Origin: GCA-2718845 sp913041905
GTDB taxonomy: Bacteria; Pseudomonadota; Gammaproteobacteria; GCA-002705445; GCA-002716945
Direction of reading: 5' to 3'
DNA length: 11,941 nt
Assembly (NCBI GenBank): GCA_913041905.1
Contig: CAJWJQ010000034.1
Span: 1-11,941 of the forward strand
Part shown: in pieces, positions 7,432-11,941 of the stretch
Numbering within the stretch: position 1 is the stretch's first letter
Layout of the letters: each line of letters begins with the position of its first letter
Notes under the pieces: model-generated
Database searches by the model: none
Seen by the model: the letters and a program-made list of their open reading frames with translations, nothing else
Told to the model about the DNA's origin: nothing
Position numbers and translations under genes: made by a program

Positions 7432-8364
7432 TTATATTTCATTTTTTAATTTATCAATAACCATACTTAAATCGTTTGGTAATGGAGCCTCTACTTTATG
7501 TTCCTTTTTATAATAAAAGGATACAGATTTTGAGTGTAAAAACATTCTTTTTAAACCATATTCTCTAAATTTTTTATTAACTTCAATATCACCATATTTC
7601 GTATCACCACAAACTGGTTGATTTATGCTTGCGGCATGCACTCTAATTTGATGCATTCTTCCTGTGTCTATTTTTATATCAACTAAGCAACAATTTTTAA
7701 ATTGTTTTTTTAACGATATACTTGAAAGTGCTGATTTACCTTTAGACGAAACTTTAACTGAAGGATTATAGTTATCTCTATTTCTTATTAAAGGGTTATC
7801 GATTATAATTTTATCTCCCTTTAAAGATCCATATATCAATGCAGTATAATGTTTTTCAACATTGTTTGTTTGAAATTGTTTTCCTAGTGAAGAAGCAGCA
7901 TGATAGTTTTTTGACATAATAAGACAGCCGCTGGTATTTTGATCTAATCTATTGACCAAGGATAGGTTTTTATATTTTTGAATAGATTTTAAACTTGAAA
8001 TTATATCATTTTTTATTTTACTGCCTGAATGCACTGATATGCCAGCAGGCTTATCAATAATCAATAAATCATCATTCTCAAACAAAATTGCTTTTTTTAT
8101 ACTTTTGATTAGATTATAGGAAACTGCTTCGGGTTTTTCATTAATTGATATAGGGGGGATTCGTACAACATCATTTGCCACCAATTTATAGCTTGGTTTG
8201 ACTCGTTTGCTATTTACTCGTACTTGTCCATCTCTAATTACCTTATAAATAAGGCTCTTAGGTACGCCTGTGAGTAGCTTTCTTAGGTAATTATCTACTC
8301 TTTGGCCCTCATTTTCAGACGGAACATGGATTTTTTTTACCTTAATTTTCTCAGTATTTATCAC
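7432..8364 (-). CDS. rluC: 23S rRNA pseudouridine synthase, RluC type
   Basis: RluC converts three uridines of 23S rRNA (955, 2504 and 2580 in E. coli) to pseudouridine. The 310-residue protein has an N-terminal S4 RNA-binding domain (about 20-70: EGQRVDNYLRKLL, VNSKRVKPSYKLVANDVVRIPP). The RluA-type catalytic domain follows: IIDKPAGISVHSGS (102-115), VNRLDQNTSG (137-146) with catalytic Asp141, GRMHQIRVHA and CGDTKYGD, then MFLHSKSVSF. The catalytic motif is normally HRLDRDTSG; here His, Arg and Asp are replaced around the intact RLD. The start is GTG 8364 with no visible Shine-Dalgarno, but no better start gives the S4 domain. Divergence from rne is the classic RluC location. The specific RluC call rests on that context, since RluA-family members look alike. 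Confidence 0.92.
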   Translation of the reverse strand: MINTEKIKVKKIHVPSENEGQRVDNYLRKLLTGVPKSLIYKVIRDGQVRVNSKRVKPSYKLVANDVVRIPPISINEKPEAVSYNLIKSIKKAILFENDDLLIIDKPAGISVHSGSKIKNDIISSLKSIQKYKNLSLVNRLDQNTSGCLIMSKNYHAASSLGKQFQTNNVEKHYTALIYGSLKGDKIIIDNPLIRNRDNYNPSVKVSSKGKSALSSISLKKQFKNCCLVDIKIDTGRMHQIRVHAASINQPVCGDTKYGDIEVNKKFREYGLKRMFLHSKSVSFYYKKEHKVEAPLPNDLSMVIDKLKNEI

Positions 8365-8375
8365 GATAATATTTG

Positions 8376-8385
8376 AAGATATCTT
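8376..8385. repeat. 10-base perfect palindrome in the rluC leader
   Basis: AAGATATCTT lies between the candidate rluC promoter and its GTG start. It is short and made mostly of A and T, so chance is likely in sequence this AT-rich. It is recorded because it falls in the only long non-coding stretch of the window. Confidence 0.2.
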
Positions 8386-8413
8386 AAATCATTGATATAT
8401 TAATTTAAAGATT

Positions 8414-8419
8414 ATTATA
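8414..8419 (-). promoter_or_regulatory. Candidate -10 box for the rluC-to-purA gene set
   Basis: Minus-strand TATAAT lies 50 bases upstream of the rluC GTG. The upstream region offers only a poor -35 (TTTAGA at 8440-8435, 15 bases away). The small inverted repeat TTAGA/TCTAA (8424-8428 and 8435-8439) overlaps the -35 position. A perfect -10 is not rare by chance in sequence this AT-rich, so support is modest. Confidence 0.35.
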
Positions 8420-8507
8420 TTGATTAGAGTATAGTCTAAAAATTGGCTAAATTATTGAAAAGAATAACAATTATTTAAATGAATTTATAAATAAATCTTT
8501 TAAAGAC

Positions 8508-8548
8508 TTATTAAATACTAAAAATAGAGAATAAGACCAATTTAATAA
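8508..8548 (+). repeat. Inverted repeat in the rne leader
   Basis: TTATTAAAT (8508-8516) is exactly complementary to ATTTAATAA (8540-8548), with 23 bases between. An alternative, CTTATT (8507-8512) with AATAAG (8530-8535), excludes the first pairing. Other small dyads lie upstream: TTATTTA/TAAATAA (8471-8477/8488-8494) and TCTTT/AAAGA (8496-8500/8502-8506). In E. coli the rne 5' leader folds into hairpins by which RNase E controls its own mRNA. These stems are nearly all A-T pairs, so a similar role is conjecture. Confidence 0.25.
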
Positions 8549-8580
8549 ATGAAATAAAAATATGAATTACAGGATTATAA

Positions 8581-10401
8581 ATGAAACAAATACTGATAAA
8601 TGCCTCGCAACGAGACGAGGTACGGCTTGCTATAGTCGAAAACAAGCAATTAATAGAATTAGATATAGATTTACCAAAGAAAAACATCAAGTCAAATATT
8701 TACAAGGGAACAATATCTAGGGTAGAGCCAGGTTTAGAAGCTGCTTTTGTAAACTTTGGTAGGGCTAGACATGGATTTCTTCCTTTTAAGGAAATATCTC
8801 CTGAAATTTTCACTCCAGGTAAACCAAGAACATCTCGTGATTGCATAGAGAATGGCAAAGAAATAGTTATTCAAATAGACAAAGAAGAAAGAGGAACTAA
8901 AGGTGCGGCGCTAAGCACCTACCTAAGTTTAGCTGGCAAATATTTAGTTTTATTACCTAAAAATCCAAATACTGGAGGCGTCTCAAGAAGACTTGAGGGT
9001 AGTGATAGACTTAATGCAAAGAAAATATTAAATGAGTTAAATGTCCCTAATAATATGAGTGTTATTTTAAGAACATCTGGCCTGCATAGCACAAAAGATA
9101 TGCTGGAATGGGACATGAATTATTTAATTCAAATTTATGAAAATATTTTAGAAAATTCTGTCTTGAAAGAAGCGCCATACCTTATCTACGAAGAAAGCAG
9201 TATGTTGGCAAGAGTTATTAGGGATTATATAGATGACAATATAGATGAAATAATTATTGATGATAAAAGCTTTCATGATGATTTTTTAAATGCTAAAAAA
9301 CACTTTATCCCTCATTCTAAAGTTAAGGTAGAAAATTATAATAAATCTACACCTATGTTTAGTAATTATAGGATTGAAGTACAAGTGCAAAGCGTCTACA
9401 GGAGAAAAGTTACTTTGCCGTCTGGTGGAAATATAGTTTTTGATACAACAGAAGCATTAACCAGTATTGATGTTAATTCTGCTAAATCTACTAAAGGTGG
9501 AGATATTGAAGAGACAGCTCTCAACACCAATTTAGAAGCAGCGGTTATGTTATGTACACAACTTAGGCTGCGTGATATTGGTGGATTAATTGTTGTGGAC
9601 TTTATAGACATGATGTCAATAAGTTCTCAAAAAACAGTGATGAGAAAAATGGCAGAGTTAGCTAAATTAGATAAAGCTAAAATTCAATTTAATAGAATTT
9701 CTAAATTTGGTCTTATGGAAATTTCTAGACAAAAATTAAGGTCGTCTATTATAGATAACAGTGATGATGCTTGCCCAACATGTAGTGGCACTGGTCATAT
9801 AAAATCATTATCTTCTCAATCAATTTCACTTGTTCGAATGCTTGAAGAAGAAGCAATTAAAAATGATAAGTCTTTAACAGTATATTTGCCTGTTAGATTA
9901 GCAACTTACCTACTTAATGAAAAAAGAGAGTTAATTCAGGCGATTGAAGAAAGGAATTCATTAAGTATAAAAATTGTTCCTGATCCAGAAATTGAAGCGA
10001 CAAGCTATTTAGTTGACAGAGAGAATCGAACTAAAGAAGCGTTTAAAGCATCATTAAATACCAAGATTGCTCCAAAAGATAACAAAACTATTGGACAAAC
10101 AGATTATTCTCATCAACCAGCATTAGTGTCTTCTGTAACTCCAAAAACACAGCCACCTAAACCAAAATATAATAATCTTAATGACAAGGAAGAGGCTGGG
10201 GTACTTAAAAATATTATTAACAAAGTAAAGTCTATTTTTACTACAAAAGAAAAAAAGGTTTATAAACATAGACAGACAAATGGGAAAAAGCGATTTAGCA
10301 AAAATTATTATAATAAATATAATAAATATAAATCGTATAATCGAAAAAAAAATCTGCACAGAAAAAATAATACATCTAATAAGAATCAAAACACTTCCTA
10401 A
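8581..10401 (+). CDS. rne: Ribonuclease E, short-tailed
   Basis: RNase E is the main endonuclease of mRNA decay and of rRNA, tRNA and sRNA processing, and usually the scaffold of the degradosome. The 606-residue protein keeps the catalytic half: N-terminal MKQILINASQRDEVRLAIVE, S1 domain (about 38-118, with FVNFGRARHGFLPFKEI), the 5'-sensor region, TSIDVNSAKSTKGGDIEETALNTN with Asp297 and VVDFIDMM with Asp340 as magnesium ligands, and the zinc-link CPTC (398-401). The tail is about 100 residues against more than 500 in E. coli. It holds a helix-like stretch GVLKNIINKVKSIF (540-553) and a Lys/Asn/Tyr-rich basic end. AGGA six bases before ATG 8581 sets the start. Divergence from rluC favours RNase E over RNase G. 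The stop overlaps the mltF start (TAATG). Confidence 0.95.
   Translation: MKQILINASQRDEVRLAIVENKQLIELDIDLPKKNIKSNIYKGTISRVEPGLEAAFVNFGRARHGFLPFKEISPEIFTPGKPRTSRDCIENGKEIVIQIDKEERGTKGAALSTYLSLAGKYLVLLPKNPNTGGVSRRLEGSDRLNAKKILNELNVPNNMSVILRTSGLHSTKDMLEWDMNYLIQIYENILENSVLKEAPYLIYEESSMLARVIRDYIDDNIDEIIIDDKSFHDDFLNAKKHFIPHSKVKVENYNKSTPMFSNYRIEVQVQSVYRRKVTLPSGGNIVFDTTEALTSIDVNSAKSTKGGDIEETALNTNLEAAVMLCTQLRLRDIGGLIVVDFIDMMSISSQKTVMRKMAELAKLDKAKIQFNRISKFGLMEISRQKLRSSIIDNSDDACPTCSGTGHIKSLSSQSISLVRMLEEEAIKNDKSLTVYLPVRLATYLLNEKRELIQAIEERNSLSIKIVPDPEIEATSYLVDRENRTKEAFKASLNTKIAPKDNKTIGQTDYSHQPALVSSVTPKTQPPKPKYNNLNDKEEAGVLKNIINKVKSIFTTKEKKVYKHRQTNGKKRFSKNYYNKYNKYKSYNRKKNLHRKNNTSNKNQNTS
10309..10344 (+). 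repeat. Four 9-base tandem units in the rne tail
   Basis: In-frame units TATAATAAA, TATAATAAA, TATAAATCG and TATAATCGA encode YNK-YNK-YKS-YNR (residues 577-588). The first two are identical and the others diverged. The repeat builds a Tyr plus basic array at the C-terminus of RNase E, which could bind RNA. It could also be simple repeat growth in AT-rich DNA. Confidence 0.6.
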
Positions 10402-11810
10402 TGTTTAAATTTCTATTAAGAATAATAGCGATTAGTCTATTTATAGGCATTTTATTGTTCTATTTCAAACCATTGTCATTATTTGAAAATAATGATTATG
10501 AAAGAATAATGGGTAATAATGAAATTGTTTTTGCTACAAGAATAGGCCCGACAACGTATTATGAAAGTAAAGGTAAAAACAATGGATACGGATATGATTT
10601 GATGAAAGAATTTGCTAATTTCTTAAATGTAAATCTTAGAATTGTAATAATTGAAGATACTGATGAGGCTTATGCAAAATTAAATAATAGAGAAGTTGAT
10701 ATTGTTAGTGATATTGATATCAGAAATTATAACAATAAAATTGTTAAATTAAGTTATCCATATAATAGGATAGATCATTATATTGTTTTTAATTCAGCAT
10801 ATACATCAACATTAGATAATTTATCTCAATTATCAAATAATACCATTCATTCAATAGATTCCATGACTATTAAGGAAAATATGAAGAGTATTAATAGCAA
10901 CTATCCAGATATAAAAATTAAATTTTGGAAAGAAAAAAATATTGATGAATTATTAAAATTACTTAATGATAACAAAATTCAATATATGGTAATGAATTCA
11001 GACGAGTTAAAATTGTTAAAACAATATTATCCAACCCTTGAAGTAGCTTTTACAGTTGATTCAAATGAACCTCAATCATGGGTCTTGCCAATGGATGTTG
11101 GCAAAAAATTAGAAAAACAAATATCAGATTTTTTTAAATACATGATTAATGAGAATAAATTATTAAATATTTACACTAAGCATTTTAGAAAATATCAGCA
11201 CTCATTTGTAGGTATAAAAATATTTTTAGATGATTACCTTAATGTTTTTCCTAAATATGAATTTTTCTTTAAGAAATTTGCAAAAGAATATGACTTAGAT
11301 TGGAAATTATTAGCTAGCATAGGATATCAAGAATCTAGATGGAGACGCGATGCTGTTTCATATACAGGAGTAAAAGGTTTAATGATGCTCACAAGAGATA
11401 CGGCTAATGAAATGAAAATTGCTGATAGAACTGATCCAAAAGAAAGTATATTTGGTGGCGCAAAATATTTAAAATTATTGCTTAGCAAATTACCGAGAGA
11501 AATAACTAATGATGATAAAACTTGGTATGCCGTGGCAGCTTATAATATTGGTTTAGGGCATATTAATGATGCAATTAAACTTGCGAAAAATGATAATGTT
11601 GATTATAGAAAGTGGCCCCTTATAAAACCATATATTTTAAAACTCAGTCAGTCTAAATATTATAAGTATACAAAATATGGTTATGCACGCGGATGGGAGA
11701 CTGTGAGCTATATACAAAATATTAGACAATATTATGATATACTTGTATTCTTAGACACACAAGACAACAAAGATAAAAATAAAAATAAAAATATACCAAA
11801 ATCATTATGA
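10401..11810 (+). CDS. mltF: Membrane-bound lytic murein transglycosylase F
   Basis: MltF cleaves the MurNAc-GlcNAc bond of peptidoglycan, leaving 1,6-anhydro ends, in the periplasm. The 469-residue protein has a hydrophobic N-terminus (about 5-22), then a solute-binding family 3 domain (about 40-265: EIVFATRIGPTTYYES, GYGYDLMKEFANFLNVNLRIV, LNNREVDIVSDI). A C-terminal SLT domain follows: DWKLLASIGYQESRWRRDAVSYTGVKGLMMLT with catalytic Glu311, DRTDPKESIFGGAKYL, WYAVAAYNIGLGHI and YGYARGWETVSYI. There is no lipobox, as in E. coli MltF (518 residues). The C-terminus ends in a Lys-Asn repeat (AAAAAT three times, 11775-11792). No Shine-Dalgarno is seen; the ATG overlaps the rne stop by one base, so coupling is likely. 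In E. coli mltF is not next to rne. Confidence 0.95.
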   Translation: MFKFLLRIIAISLFIGILLFYFKPLSLFENNDYERIMGNNEIVFATRIGPTTYYESKGKNNGYGYDLMKEFANFLNVNLRIVIIEDTDEAYAKLNNREVDIVSDIDIRNYNNKIVKLSYPYNRIDHYIVFNSAYTSTLDNLSQLSNNTIHSIDSMTIKENMKSINSNYPDIKIKFWKEKNIDELLKLLNDNKIQYMVMNSDELKLLKQYYPTLEVAFTVDSNEPQSWVLPMDVGKKLEKQISDFFKYMINENKLLNIYTKHFRKYQHSFVGIKIFLDDYLNVFPKYEFFFKKFAKEYDLDWKLLASIGYQESRWRRDAVSYTGVKGLMMLTRDTANEMKIADRTDPKESIFGGAKYLKLLLSKLPREITNDDKTWYAVAAYNIGLGHINDAIKLAKNDNVDYRKWPLIKPYILKLSQSKYYKYTKYGYARGWETVSYIQNIRQYYDILVFLDTQDNKDKNKNKNIPKSL

Positions 11811-11941
11811 ATATTGATATTAATTTAATAGAAAAAGCATTTGAAAATAATTTGAAAGATGTAGATGTAAACAAAGTTTCTGATGCAGTAGAAAATACTC
11901 TTAATAGTCTAGATAATGGAGATATTAGAGTTGCTGAAAAT
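11807..11941 (+). CDS. dapD: Tetrahydrodipicolinate N-succinyltransferase, N-terminal end (cut by window edge)
   Basis: DapD adds succinyl from succinyl-CoA to tetrahydrodipicolinate in the lysine/meso-diaminopimelate pathway. Only 45 codons are visible. They match the DapD N-terminal helical domain: LIEKAFENN, then a helix with AVENTLNSLDNGDIRVAEN, corresponding to the E. coli pattern IIETAFE...AVNQVIALLDSGALRVAEK. The left-handed beta-helix catalytic domain would lie beyond the window. The start overlaps the mltF stop as ATGA, with no Shine-Dalgarno in the A-rich sequence before it. The product feeds peptidoglycan synthesis, which fits loosely with mltF upstream. Confidence 0.87.
   Translation, partial: MNIDINLIEKAFENNLKDVDVNKVSDAVENTLNSLDNGDIRVAEN

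Noticed and set aside
8455..8491. Possible rne promoter (TTGAAA with downstream TATAAA)
   Set aside because: The spacing is 25 bases, too long for a normal sigma-70 promoter. Other box pairs in this AT-rich gap were no better, so no rne promoter is called.
8562..8720. A 52-codon plus-strand ORF starting upstream of rne and overlapping its first codons out of frame
   Set aside because: It has no Shine-Dalgarno and no family resemblance, and its overlap lies in well-conserved rne sequence. It is best read as chance.
10123..10389. Minus-strand ORF of 88 codons rich in Ile/Phe opposite the rne tail
   Set aside because: It is the reverse reading of Lys/Asn/Tyr codons, which always gives Phe/Ile/Leu. 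No start signal or family was seen.

Overview
The window is a gene-dense, very AT-rich stretch of bacterial chromosome holding 14 protein genes, two of them cut by the window ends. It looks like a streamlined gammaproteobacterium. The gene sets hfq/hflK/hflC/DUF2065/hisZ/purA, nnr/tsaE/miaA, and sppA/rluC divergent from rne are classic gammaproteobacterial neighbourhoods, and the protein motifs match that class closely. High A+T, intergenic gaps of a few bases, shortened proteins and several weak or absent Shine-Dalgarno sites suggest a reduced genome of a marine or host-associated lineage. I cannot name the genus from the sequence alone. No rRNA, tRNA, mobile element, CRISPR array or defence system was seen.

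Minus strand, about 8364 down to 1: eleven genes in one direction, in transcription order rluC, sppA-like S49 peptidase, nnrD (dehydratase domain only), tsaE, miaA, hfq, hflK, hflC, DUF2065 (yjeT-like), hisZ, purA (C-terminus off the window). Gaps range from overlaps to 46 bases and no intrinsic terminator was recognised. A bidirectional intergenic region (8365-8580) separates this set from the plus-strand set rne, mltF, dapD (start only). In that set rne/mltF overlap as TAATG and mltF/dapD as ATGA.

The functions are housekeeping: RNA modification and decay (RluC, MiaA, TsaE for tRNA t6A, Hfq, RNase E), membrane protein quality control (HflK/HflC, S49 peptidase), metabolite repair (NnrD), purine and histidine biosynthesis (PurA, HisZ) and cell wall (MltF, DapD). 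Two conserved blocks that lie far apart in E. coli are joined here, and their usual extra members (amiB, mutL, hflX, a HAD phosphatase gene) are missing from the junctions.

I found no clearly new system. The points worth a second look are: a DUF2065 gene whose only plausible start is AUA overlapping the hflC stop; an Nnr protein without its epimerase domain; an Hfq with altered rim and proximal-face residues; an RNase E cut down to the catalytic core, one amphipathic helix and a short basic Tyr/Asn/Lys repeat tail; a perfect 15-base palindrome before hfq; and a structured-looking rne leader.
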